Below are positions 47,334 to 55,355 of a stretch of DNA of 64,000 nucleotides, in pieces. Under the pieces are notes generated by a model, which searched no databases, was not told where the DNA came from, and saw only the letters and a list, made by a program, of their open reading frames with translations. Within the stretch, counting starts at the first letter, position 1. The number at the start of each line of letters is the position of its first letter. The position numbers and the translations under genes were made by a program. This stretch comes from Streptomyces guryensis (GTDB taxonomy: Bacteria; Actinomycetota; Actinomycetes; Streptomycetales; Streptomycetaceae). The stretch spans positions 124,001-188,000 of the forward strand of contig NZ_JAJSBI010000008.1 in NCBI RefSeq assembly GCF_021261325.1. The letters run 5' to 3'.

Positions 47334-48233
47334 TCAGCCGCCGATCACCGTCGCGCCCGCCGCCGGCCCCGACGCCGTACGGACCGTCCGGCAGGTGCCC
47401 GAACTGCGCAGTGTCTCCGCCACCTTGGCCGCCGACTCCGGGTCCCGGGCGAGGAAGGCCGTGGTCGGGCCCGAGCCGGAGACCAGCGCGGCGAGGGCGC
47501 CCGCGGCGGTCCCTGCGGCGAGGGTGCCGGCGAGCTCGGGGAAGAGGGAGAGGGCGGCGGGCTGCAGGTCGTTGGAGACGGCCGCGGCGAGCGCGTCGGG
47601 GTCGCCCTTCGCGAGGGCGCGCAGGAGTTCCTCGGAGGCGACGGGCTCGGGGATGCCGATCCCCTCCGAGAGCCGGTCGAACTCGCGGAAGACGGCCGGC
47701 GTGGACAGCCCGCGGCCGGCCATCGCGAACACCCAGTGGAAGGTGCCGCCGACCTCCAGCGTGCGCAGCTGCTCGCCGCGCCCGGTGCCCAGTGCCGCCC
47801 CGCCCACCAGACTGAACGGCACATCGCTGCCCAACTCGGCGCAGATGGCGAGGAGTTCGGCCCGGGAGGCGCCCGCCTGCCACAGCGCGTCGCAGGCCAG
47901 CAGCGCGCCCGCGCCGTCCGCGCTGCCGCCCGCCATGCCGCCGGCGACCGGGATGTCCTTGGCGATGTGGATGTGCACGGCGGGCTCGATGCCCCGCCGC
48001 CCGGCGAGCGCGATCGCCGCGCGCGCCGCCAGATTCGTCACGTCCAGCGGCACCTGGTCGGCGTCCGGCCCCTCGCACGTCACGCGCAGCTCGTCGGCGG
48101 GCGTCACGGTCACCTCGTCATGGAGGCCGACCGCCAGGAAGACGTTGGCCAGGTCGTGGAAGCCGTCGGGGCGGGCCGCACCCACCGCGAGCTGGACGTT
48201 GACCTTGGCGGGGACGCGTACGGTGACGCTCAC
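47334..48233 (-). CDS. ispE: 4-diphosphocytidyl-2-C-methyl-D-erythritol kinase (299 aa)
   Basis: GHMP kinase of the MEP isoprenoid pathway. Motifs: VPAKVNVQLAVG at the N terminus, the ATP loop PVAGGMAGGSADGAGALLAC, and LVSGSGPTTAFLA. The GTG at 48233 overlaps the rsmA stop (GTGA), so the two are coupled, a pairing widespread in actinobacteria. The kinase remnant lies just beyond its stop. Confidence 0.95.
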   Translation of the reverse strand: MSVTVRVPAKVNVQLAVGAARPDGFHDLANVFLAVGLHDEVTVTPADELRVTCEGPDADQVPLDVTNLAARAAIALAGRRGIEPAVHIHIAKDIPVAGGMAGGSADGAGALLACDALWQAGASRAELLAICAELGSDVPFSLVGGAALGTGRGEQLRTLEVGGTFHWVFAMAGRGLSTPAVFREFDRLSEGIGIPEPVASEELLRALAKGDPDALAAAVSNDLQPAALSLFPELAGTLAAGTAAGALAALVSGSGPTTAFLARDPESAAKVAETLRSSGTCRTVRTASGPAAGATVIGG

Positions 48234-49150
48234 TGGTGACCGGGCTCCTTGTTCGCAGTGTTCTCGGCGTGCTCGGCGGGCTTGGCGTGCTCGGCGTGCT
48301 CGGCGATGCGCGCGAACTCCTCGACCGTCAGGGCCTCCCCGCGCGCCTGCGGCGACACCCCGGCGGCCACGAGGGCAGCCTCCGCCGCCGCGGGCGACCC
48401 GGCCCACCCGGCGAGCGCGGCCCGCAGCGTCTTGCGCCGCTGGGCGAAGGCCGCGTCGACGACCGCGAACACGTCGCGCCGCGCGGCGGTGGTCTTGAGC
48501 GGCTCGGTGCGCCGGACCAGCGAGACGAGGCCGCTGTCGACGTTCGGCGCGGGCCAGAAGACGTTGCGGCCGATGGCGCCGGCCCGCTTGACCTCGGCGT
48601 ACCAGTTGGCCTTCACGGACGGGACGCCGTACACCTTCGAGCCGGGCGCGGCGGCGAGGCGGTCGGCGACCTCCGACTGGACCATGACGAGGGTGCGTTC
48701 GATGCTCGGGAAGGTCTCGAGCATGTGCAGCAGCACGGGCACGGCGACGTTGTAGGGGAGGTTCGCGACGAGCGCGGTCGGGGCGGGGCCGGGCAGCTCG
48801 GTCACGCGCATCGCGTCGGAGTGCACCAGCGCGAAACGGTCGGCGCGCTCCGGCATCCGGGCCGCGACGGTGGCGGGCAGCGCCGCGGCCAGTACGTCGT
48901 CGATCTCGACGGCGGTGACGCGGTCGGCCACCTCCAGCAGAGCCAGGGTGAGGGAGCCGAGCCCCGGGCCCACCTCCACCACCACGTCGTCCGGGCGGAC
49001 CCCGGCGGTGCGGACGATACGGCGGACCGTGTTCGCGTCGATCACGAAGTTCTGACCGCGCTGCTTGGTGGGGCGGACACCGAGGGCTGCCGCCAGTTCG
49101 CGGACGTCGGCGGGGCCCAGGAGGGCGTCGGGGGCTGGGCTGCTGCTCAC
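48230..49150 (-). CDS. rsmA: 16S rRNA dimethyladenosine transferase (306 aa)
   Basis: KsgA-type methyltransferase that dimethylates A1518 and A1519 of 16S rRNA during 30S maturation. Motifs: QRGQNFVIDANTVRRIV, SAM-binding VEVGPGLGSLTLALLE and the catalytic NLPYNVAVPVL. The C-terminal tail is Ala/Glu/His-rich. The start is the GTG at 49150 (MSSSPAPDALLG); the ribosome site is weak. Coupled to ispE. Confidence 0.95.
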   Translation of the reverse strand: MSSSPAPDALLGPADVRELAAALGVRPTKQRGQNFVIDANTVRRIVRTAGVRPDDVVVEVGPGLGSLTLALLEVADRVTAVEIDDVLAAALPATVAARMPERADRFALVHSDAMRVTELPGPAPTALVANLPYNVAVPVLLHMLETFPSIERTLVMVQSEVADRLAAAPGSKVYGVPSVKANWYAEVKRAGAIGRNVFWPAPNVDSGLVSLVRRTEPLKTTAARRDVFAVVDAAFAQRRKTLRAALAGWAGSPAAAEAALVAAGVSPQARGEALTVEEFARIAEHAEHAKPAEHAENTANKEPGHQ

Positions 49151-49209
49151 GGCGACAAGGGTACGTGGCGGCAACCGAGCGGTTCGCTCGGTGCCGCGAT
49201 CGGCCGTCG

Positions 49210-49292
49210 ACCGCCTGCGGGCCGGTGGGGGCTGATCGCGCCCACGCGGCGGAGCCGCATATCGACACAGCCCCGCGCCCCTACGGGGCACG
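49210..49292. repeat. Dispersed intergenic repeat family B, copy 3
   Basis: GCGCCCACGCGGCGGAGCCG followed by CATATCGACACAGCCCCGCG; same order and orientation as the copies at 31941 and 39046. It fills the 249-bp gap between rpfB and rsmA together with the family C element that follows. Confidence 0.75.
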
Positions 49293-49315
49293 ACCTGCCG
49301 CCGCTCAGCCGTGCC

Positions 49316-49354
49316 GCCCCAGGGGCGCGGGGAACCGCGCGACAAGCCACGACG
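49316..49354. repeat. Dispersed intergenic repeat family C, copy 1
   Basis: GGGGCGCGGGGAACCGCGCG followed by ACAAGCCACGACG. A nearly identical element follows the second PBP gene at 58764-58807. Confidence 0.75.
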
Positions 49355-49399
49355 CGCCCGCGGCGAACCACGGCCCGCACCGCCGTGCGGCCGCGCCCC

Positions 49400-50797
49400 T
49401 CACCCGTGCAACCGCGCCCCGCAATGCGGCCAAGGGCTCGCCCCCCGGCGTACGTACAGCTTCTTCGCTCGGAGTGTCTGCTCCTCCGGGGACGCGTCCT
49501 CGGGGCGTCCGCTGCCGCCGAGGCTCTGCCAGGTGCGGGACTCCAGCTGGTAGAGGCCGCCGTAGGTTCCCGAGGGGTCGACGGCGTGCGGACGGCCGCC
49601 CGACTCGCAGGCCGCGAGGCCCTTCCAGTTCAGGTCGTCGGCGCCGCGCACGGACGTCGGGAGCGGCTTCGTACCCACCTTGACGATCTGCGGCTGCGGC
49701 TCGCGCACCACCTCGGAGTCGGTCTGACGGGGCTTCTGCCTGACCCCGTTGACGATGCGCAGGGAGTACGTGATCCGCCGCAGGCCCGGCTGTCCCACGC
49801 GGTCGACGACCTCCGTGCCCTTGAACAGCCCTGGGTCGTCCGCCCGCTTCACCTTGAACGGGATCTCCTCCTCGCGGACCTCCTTGGTGCCGGTGACCCG
49901 CAGCACGGTGACGGTCTGCCCGTCGCGCGGGAAGCTGTCCGCCGGTACGGAGGTGGTGTCCTCGCCCTGCAGGGAGATCCCGGCCTCCTCGACGACCTCC
50001 CGCACGGTCGCCGCGTTCGTACGGACCGTGCGCGCGTGGCCGTCGGCCATGACCGTGACCGACCGCTCGGTGCGCACGTCGAGCGAGAGCCCGGCGCGTC
50101 CGATGTGCCGGGAGCGCGCGGCGGACAGATACGCGCCCTGGGCCCGCACCCCCATCTCCTCGAGCGCCTCCTGCACCGTGTGCGCGGTCGTCCACACCTC
50201 ACGCCGGTGTCCGTCGATGGTGAGCCGCACGGGGCGCCCGTACTGCACCACGATCTCGTCGCCGCTGCGGATCGCGGTGCCGGGGCCGGGCGCGATCACG
50301 TCGTGCGACCCCACATCGACGCTCTCCTGTCCGAGCAGTTCGGTCACGTCGTCGGCGAAGGTGTGCAGGGTGCGCGGCTTGCCGTCGACGTTCAGCTCGA
50401 TGGCCTTGTCCTTGGCGACGAAGGCGGTGGTGCCGCCGGCCAGGAAGGCGACGACCAGCGCCTGCGGCAGCAGCCGGCGCATCGAGCCGTCCGGGAGCTC
50501 GATGGGCCGCGCCCTGCGCCGGCGTGCGGCCCGGCGCCTGCGTCCGGTTCCGGTGCGCGCGGCGGGCTCGGGCTCTTCCTCGTCGGCCGCGCTCCCCACC
50601 TGCCGCGGGAGCGTCGGCTCGGGTGGCTGGGCCGCCTCGTAGGCGGGCCGGTACGTGTCCTCGTACGTCCCGGGCACCCCGTAGGCCAGGGTCTGCGCGC
50701 TGTGCACGTCGTAGGCGCCGTACGCCGGCGGGTACGCCGGGTCGTACGCCTCATGCGTCCCGTACTGCGAGTACTGCGAGTACTGCGAGTTGCTCAC
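49400..50797 (-). CDS. rpfB: Resuscitation-promoting factor RpfB (465 aa)
   Basis: Secreted, membrane-anchored peptidoglycan lyase that helps spore germination. In order: a Tyr/Gln/Ser-rich cytosolic tail, a basic stretch and a membrane helix near residue 115; three DUF348 modules (first IELNVDGKPRTLHTF); a G5 domain (RVTGTKEVREEEIPFKVKR); and the lysozyme-like Rpf domain (LNWKGLAACESGG ... GGLYQLESRTWQSLGG) with catalytic Glu and a Cys pair. The GTG at 50797 (MSNSQYSQYSQY) follows GGAGCG. This is the family's full architecture. Confidence 0.94.
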   Translation of the reverse strand: MSNSQYSQYSQYGTHEAYDPAYPPAYGAYDVHSAQTLAYGVPGTYEDTYRPAYEAAQPPEPTLPRQVGSAADEEEPEPAARTGTGRRRRAARRRRARPIELPDGSMRRLLPQALVVAFLAGGTTAFVAKDKAIELNVDGKPRTLHTFADDVTELLGQESVDVGSHDVIAPGPGTAIRSGDEIVVQYGRPVRLTIDGHRREVWTTAHTVQEALEEMGVRAQGAYLSAARSRHIGRAGLSLDVRTERSVTVMADGHARTVRTNAATVREVVEEAGISLQGEDTTSVPADSFPRDGQTVTVLRVTGTKEVREEEIPFKVKRADDPGLFKGTEVVDRVGQPGLRRITYSLRIVNGVRQKPRQTDSEVVREPQPQIVKVGTKPLPTSVRGADDLNWKGLAACESGGRPHAVDPSGTYGGLYQLESRTWQSLGGSGRPEDASPEEQTLRAKKLYVRRGASPWPHCGARLHG

Positions 50798-50961
50798 GCC
50801 GACACGCTCCAGGGGCCGTAGGGGTCCAGAGGGGTCCGGATCGGGCACCAGAACCTAGCGGAGCCCGTATCACTCTCCAAAGCGGCGTCGCTACACAGAG
50901 TGGCCAAGGGGGCGGCGGCGATCCCACCGCGGTGTTATCGGAGGGTTATGAACGACCACGC

Positions 50962-51849
50962 TCAGTAGTCGAAAGCGCGGGCCGTGTTCGCCGCGAGGGC
51001 TGTCGCCAGCGCGTCCTCGTCGATGCCCCGCACGTCGGCCATGGCGCGCACCGTGACCGGAATGAGATACGGGGCGTTGGGCCGTCCGCGGTACGGCGCC
51101 GGTGTCAGGAAGGGCGCGTCGGTCTCCACCAGGACCAGCTCCAGGGGGGCCACGGCGAGCGCGTCCCGCAGATGCCGGGCGTTCTTGAAGGTGACGTTGC
51201 CGGCGAAGGACATGAAGTACCCGGCGCGGGCGCACACCTGGGCCATGTCGGCGTCCCCGGAGTAGCAGTGGAACACCGTCCGCTCTGGGGCGCCCTCCTC
51301 CTTGAGGATGCGCAGCACGTCCGTGTGGGCGTCGCGGTCGTGGATGACGAGGGCCTTGCCGTGCCGCTTGGCGATCTCGATGTGGGCGCGGAAGGAGGTT
51401 TCCTGCGCCTCCTTGCCCTCGGGGCCGGTGCGGAAGTAGTCGAGGCCCGTCTCGCCGACGCCCTTGACCTGCGGGAGCGCGGCCAGGCGCGCGATCTCGG
51501 CGAGCGCCGTGTCGAGCGCCGCCGTGCCCCCCGGCTCGCGCGCGCCCTGCCTGGACCAGCCGTCGGGGTCGCCGTGGACGATGCGCGGCGCCTCGTTGGG
51601 GTGCAGGGCGACGGCCGCGTGGACGGCGTCGTACAGTCCCGCCGTCTCGGCGGCCCACCGCGAGCCCCGAACGTCGCAGCCGACCTGCACGACCGTCGTC
51701 ACGCCCACCGAAGCGGCCTTCGCGAGAGCCTCCTCGACCGTGCCCGACTGCATGTCGAGGTGGGTGTGGGAGTCGGCGACGGCCACCCGGAGGGGTTCCG
51801 GGAGGGGCGGGGCCGGGTGCTTCTCGCTGGGGGAGCTGGAGGAGGGCAT
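50962..51849 (-). CDS. tatD: TatD-family metal-dependent hydrolase/DNase (295 aa)
   Basis: TIM-barrel amidohydrolase with a 3'-5' exonuclease role in family members. Metal-binding motifs: DSHTHLD near residue 26, GETGLDYF, VIHDRDAH, FHCYSGD and VETDAPFL. The neighbourhood rsmA-rpfB-tatD is standard in actinobacteria. The start is the ATG at 51849. The 164-bp gap to rpfB holds no gene. Confidence 0.93.
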   Translation of the reverse strand: MPSSSSPSEKHPAPPLPEPLRVAVADSHTHLDMQSGTVEEALAKAASVGVTTVVQVGCDVRGSRWAAETAGLYDAVHAAVALHPNEAPRIVHGDPDGWSRQGAREPGGTAALDTALAEIARLAALPQVKGVGETGLDYFRTGPEGKEAQETSFRAHIEIAKRHGKALVIHDRDAHTDVLRILKEEGAPERTVFHCYSGDADMAQVCARAGYFMSFAGNVTFKNARHLRDALAVAPLELVLVETDAPFLTPAPYRGRPNAPYLIPVTVRAMADVRGIDEDALATALAANTARAFDY

Positions 51850-51895
51850 GCTCCGATCCTACGAAAGGGGCATGCCCGCCCCGCCGCCGGAGCTG

Positions 51896-52303
51896 TCAGC
51901 TCGCCTTGCGGTGGAAGGGGTGGAGGAGATCGGAGAGATGCCAGTGGTGGTCCCGCTCGCCGGCCTCGGCGCCCTCGGCTGCGGGCTCCTGGGTCTCTGC
52001 CTGCGGTGTCCGCCGCTGCTGCTTGTACACCGCGTCACGCACCGACGAGACCTGCCCGGGCCGCATGATCCGTACGACATGGCTGTCACAGTTCGTGCAC
52101 GTCGGCTTGGACAGCGGGGACGGAACGATCTGTCCCTCGGCCACGTACATCACGAACTCGTGGCCCTCGGCGTCGTGGTGGTGCTCTATCTCGTACGACT
52201 GCTCCCAGCCGTGCCCGCAGCGCATGCAGGCGAAGGAATAGGACTCGTGTACGACTGGGTTCGCCGCGCCGCGGAGGCCGGACTGCCCTGAGATCTCGCT
52301 CAT
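51896..52303 (-). CDS. Zinc-ribbon protein of unknown function (135 aa)
   Basis: Two CxxC knuckles, FACMRCGHGW near residue 27 and TCTNCDSHVV near residue 69, make a classical zinc ribbon; the rest is charged and His-rich at the C terminus (RDHHWHLSDLLHPFHRKAS). The ATG at 52303 has GAGGAG. Homologues are common in Streptomyces. It may bind nucleic acid or metal; a regulatory role is unproven. Its leader is discussed under 52304-52549. Confidence 0.82.
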   Translation of the reverse strand: MSEISGQSGLRGAANPVVHESYSFACMRCGHGWEQSYEIEHHHDAEGHEFVMYVAEGQIVPSPLSKPTCTNCDSHVVRIMRPGQVSSVRDAVYKQQRRTPQAETQEPAAEGAEAGERDHHWHLSDLLHPFHRKAS

Positions 52304-52549
52304 GCCAGCTCCTCTTGATCTGCTGGACCAAGGGACGGATACGTCCCTTCAACCAGTGGACGCCTCCTGCGGAGCGAATGCATCAGCCCTGTCGTCTGTT
52401 GGAGCCGATTTGGATTTTCCTTGCCATACCGGCCTCGGCAAGGGGGTCTGGGCTTTGCTTTCCACGGCCTTGCTTTGCCTGTTTGGGGGGCGCCTGCTCA
52501 GGCGAGATGCGCCCTGCTCAGAGGGGGTGTGGCTCGCTTCACGAAAGCC
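52304..52549 (-). other. Structured 246-bp leader/intergenic region
   Basis: Between rsmI and the zinc-ribbon gene, both on the minus strand. It is visibly less GC-rich than its surroundings and carries hairpins: CCTTGCC/GGCAAGG at 52419-52443, a CGCCTG/CAGGCG hairpin near 52490-52505 and AAGGGACG-GATA-CGTCCCTT at 52330-52349, which is extended by CTGG/CCAG and ends about 27 bp upstream of the ATG. It could hold an rsmI terminator and a cis-regulatory RNA leader. I see no coding signal on the minus strand. Confidence 0.5.
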
Positions 52550-53410
52550 TCACGACCCACTCGCCGAATGGGCATTCTTCGCGGCCACAACCGCGTCGAA
52601 CACCTCCCTTTTGGGCAGCCCCGCCTCTGCCGCGACCGCCGCGATGGCCTCTTTGCGGCGCTCCCCCGCCTCCTCCCTCACGCGCACCCGCCGCACCAGC
52701 TCGGCGGCGTCGAGTTCCTCGGGCCCCTTCTCGGGCGCGCCCTCGACCACGACGGTGATCTCGCCGCGCACCCCCTCCGCGGCCCAGGCGGCCAGCTCGC
52801 CGAGCCCGCCCCGCCTGACCTCCTCGTACGTCTTGGTCAGCTCCCGGCAGACGGCGGCCCGCCGCTCGGTGCCGAAGACCTCGGCCATGGCGGCCAGGGT
52901 GTCGTCGAGGCGGTGCGGGGCCTCGAAGTAGACGAGGGTCCGCCGCTCCTCGGCGACCTCCTTCAGGCGCGTCAGCCGCTCCCCCGCCTTGCGCGGCAGG
53001 AAGCCCTCGAAGCAGAACCGGTCGACGGGCAGCCCGGACAGCGCGAGCGCGGTGAGCACGGCGGACGGGCCGGGCACGGCGGTGACCCGGACGTCCTTCT
53101 CGACGGCGGCGGCGACCAGCCGGTACCCGGGGTCGGACACGGAGGGCATGCCGGCGTCCGTGACCAGCAGCACACGCGCACCGCCGACCAGTTCCTCGAC
53201 GAGTTCGGGCGTACGGGCGGTCTCGTTGCCCTCGAAGTACGACACGATCCGCCCCCTGGGCGTGACGCCCAGCGCCTGCGTCAGCCGCCTGAGCCGCCGT
53301 GTGTCCTCGGCGGCGACGACATCGGCCCCCGCCAGCTCCTCGGCCAGCCGGGGCGGCGCGTCCGCGATGTCGCCGATGGGGGTGCCTGCGAGTACGAGGG
53401 TTCCGGTCAC
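52550..53410 (-). CDS. rsmI: 16S rRNA (cytidine-1402-2'-O)-methyltransferase (286 aa)
   Basis: Tetrapyrrole-methylase-fold enzyme that methylates the ribose of C1402 in 16S rRNA. Motifs: LAGTPIGDIADAPPRLAEEL, AAEDTRRLRRL, TDAGMPSVSDPG, VPGPSAVLTALALSG and FEAPHRL. The GTG at 53410 follows GGGAGG at good spacing; a longer in-frame ATG would add 19 residues without similarity. It is divergent from pmt. Confidence 0.93.
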   Translation of the reverse strand: MTGTLVLAGTPIGDIADAPPRLAEELAGADVVAAEDTRRLRRLTQALGVTPRGRIVSYFEGNETARTPELVEELVGGARVLLVTDAGMPSVSDPGYRLVAAAVEKDVRVTAVPGPSAVLTALALSGLPVDRFCFEGFLPRKAGERLTRLKEVAEERRTLVYFEAPHRLDDTLAAMAEVFGTERRAAVCRELTKTYEEVRRGGLGELAAWAAEGVRGEITVVVEGAPEKGPEELDAAELVRRVRVREEAGERRKEAIAAVAAEAGLPKREVFDAVVAAKNAHSASGS

Positions 53411-53494
53411 GCCCCCATCCTCCCAGGGGCACACGGATGGGGACGCATCCGATCCCTTACCGCCCATGCACGCGACTCACACAGAACGGTTCCC

Positions 53495-53507
53495 TACGAT
53501 GGCGCGG
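53495..53507 (+). promoter_or_regulatory. Probable leaderless pmt promoter (-10)
   Basis: TACGAT at 53495-53500 is a good -10 hexamer ending 6 bp before the pmt GTG at 53507, so transcription would begin at the start codon. There is no Shine-Dalgarno sequence. A matching -35 is not clear. Confidence 0.6.
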
Positions 53508-55246
53508 TGACCAGTACCGCGTCCTCCCCGGACACCCGGCAAGGCCAGAGCCCGCAGGACCAGCGGCCGTCGTGGCAGCAGCGGCTGCGCCGTTTCGGCT
53601 ACACGGCCGAGCCGAGAAGCGACGTCCGCGAGCGTCTGGTGCCGCCGTACGTGCGGACCGGCCCGCGGGTGTGGCAGGTGCTGGGAGCGCCGCCGCTGCT
53701 CGCCGAGCGGATCACACGCTGGTCGGCCTGGGGCGGCCCGCTGCTCGTCACGCTGATGGCGGGCCTGATGCGGTTCTGGCACCTGGGCAGCCCGAAGGCG
53801 GTGATATTCGACGAGACGTACTACGCCAAGGACGCCTGGGCACTCGTCCACCGCGGCTTCGAGGTCAACTGGGACAAGAACGCCAACGACCAGATCCTGG
53901 CGCTGAACGGACACGTCACGATCCCGACGGACGCGGCGTACGTCGTCCATCCGCCGGTCGGCAAGTACGTCATCGGGCTCGGGGAGCTGATCTTCGGGTT
54001 CAACCCGTTCGGCTGGCGCTTCATGACCGCGCTGCTGGGCACACTGTCGGTCCTGATGCTTTGCCGCATCGGCCGCCGCCTCTTCCGCTCGACCTTCCTC
54101 GGCTGCCTCGCGGGCGGGCTGATGGCGGTCGACGGGCTGGCCTTCGTGATGGCCCGCACCTCGCTGCTCGACGGTGTGCTGATGTTCTTCGTGCTGGCCG
54201 CGTTCGGCTGCCTGGTCATCGACCGTGACAAGTCCCGGGAGAAACTCGCGGCCGCGCTCCAGCCGGACGCCGACGGCCGCGTCCGCCCGGACGCGTACAT
54301 CGCCGAGACCACCAGCCTGGGCCCGCGCCCGTGGCGCTGGCTGGCGGGACTGATGATGGGCCTGGCCATCGGCACCAAGTGGAACGGTCTGTACATCCTG
54401 CTCGCGTTCGTCCTGATGGCGATCCTGTGGGACATCGGCGCGCGCAAGGTGGCGGGCGCCGGGAACCCGTACAAGGCGGTGCTGCCGGACGCGGCGATCA
54501 CCTTCGTGGCCACGGTCCCGGTCGCGATCGTCACCTACCTGGTCTCCTGGACCGGCTGGATCCTCTCCCCCACCAACGGCAAGGGCGGCTACTTCCGCAA
54601 CTGGGCCGCCACCGACGGCAGGGGCGGCCACTGGACCTGGCTGTTCCCGGACTGGTGGCGCAGCCTGTGGCACTACGAGCACGAGGTCTACGAGTTCCAC
54701 CGCCACCTGCACTCGCCGCACACGTACATGTCCAACCCCTGGAGCTGGATCGTCGACGGCCGCCCCGTCTCGTACTTCTACGAGTCCCCCTCGCCGGGCA
54801 AGGACGGCTGCCCCGTCGACGCGGGCCAGAAGTGCGCCCGCGAGGTCCTCGCGATCGGCACCCCGCTGCTGTGGTGGGTGGCCTGCTTCGCGGTCCTGTA
54901 CATCCTGTGGCGCTGGCTGCTGCGCCGCGACTGGCGGGCGGGCGCCATTGCCTGCGGTATCGCGGCCGGTTATCTGCCCTGGTTCCTGTACCAGGAGCGG
55001 ACGATCTTCTTCTTCTACGCCGTCGTCTTCGTGCCGTTCCTCTGCCTGGCGGTGGCGATGCTGCTGGGCGCGATCATCGGGCCACCGGGGTCGAGCGACA
55101 TCCGCCGAGTGGCGGGCGCGACGGGCGCGGGCGTCCTGGTGCTGCTGATCGCCTGGAACTTCATCTACTTCTGGCCGCTGTACACCGGGATCGCCATCCC
55201 GATCGACGACTGGCGTTCACGTATGTGGATCGATACCTGGGTATAG
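53507..55246 (+). CDS. pmt: Protein O-mannosyltransferase Pmt (579 aa)
   Basis: Integral membrane GT39 enzyme that transfers mannose from polyprenyl-phosphate-mannose to Ser/Thr of exported proteins. The first extracytoplasmic loop holds the catalytic pair in AVIFDETYYAKDAW, and PPVGKYVIGLGE is typical; about 11 membrane helices follow, with the NPWSWIVDGRPVSYF segment in the large loop. In S. coelicolor Pmt is the phage phiC31 receptor-glycosylating enzyme and affects beta-lactam sensitivity. Here it is followed by two PBP genes. Confidence 0.95.
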   Translation: MTSTASSPDTRQGQSPQDQRPSWQQRLRRFGYTAEPRSDVRERLVPPYVRTGPRVWQVLGAPPLLAERITRWSAWGGPLLVTLMAGLMRFWHLGSPKAVIFDETYYAKDAWALVHRGFEVNWDKNANDQILALNGHVTIPTDAAYVVHPPVGKYVIGLGELIFGFNPFGWRFMTALLGTLSVLMLCRIGRRLFRSTFLGCLAGGLMAVDGLAFVMARTSLLDGVLMFFVLAAFGCLVIDRDKSREKLAAALQPDADGRVRPDAYIAETTSLGPRPWRWLAGLMMGLAIGTKWNGLYILLAFVLMAILWDIGARKVAGAGNPYKAVLPDAAITFVATVPVAIVTYLVSWTGWILSPTNGKGGYFRNWAATDGRGGHWTWLFPDWWRSLWHYEHEVYEFHRHLHSPHTYMSNPWSWIVDGRPVSYFYESPSPGKDGCPVDAGQKCAREVLAIGTPLLWWVACFAVLYILWRWLLRRDWRAGAIACGIAAGYLPWFLYQERTIFFFYAVVFVPFLCLAVAMLLGAIIGPPGSSDIRRVAGATGAGVLVLLIAWNFIYFWPLYTGIAIPIDDWRSRMWIDTWV

Positions 55247-55355
55247 CGGACCCGCCGGGTCTCCGATCGGACAACATACGGAAACACCCCTCACAGCTCC
55301 CCCTCACGCCACATACAGTGCGAGCACCAACGGGGAACGGGGAGGGGGGCCCTTC

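Noticed and set aside
50798..50961. A c-di-AMP (ydaO) riboswitch linked to the rpf gene
   Set aside because: The window region lies downstream of tatD and upstream of rpfB, is only 164 bp and lacks the conserved ydaO core; other Streptomyces rpf genes carry that riboswitch.
52302..52931. Plus-strand open frame starting MPAPLDLLDQGTD
   Set aside because: It overlaps the zinc-ribbon start and runs antisense into rsmI, has no ribosome site and loses sensible composition inside rsmI.
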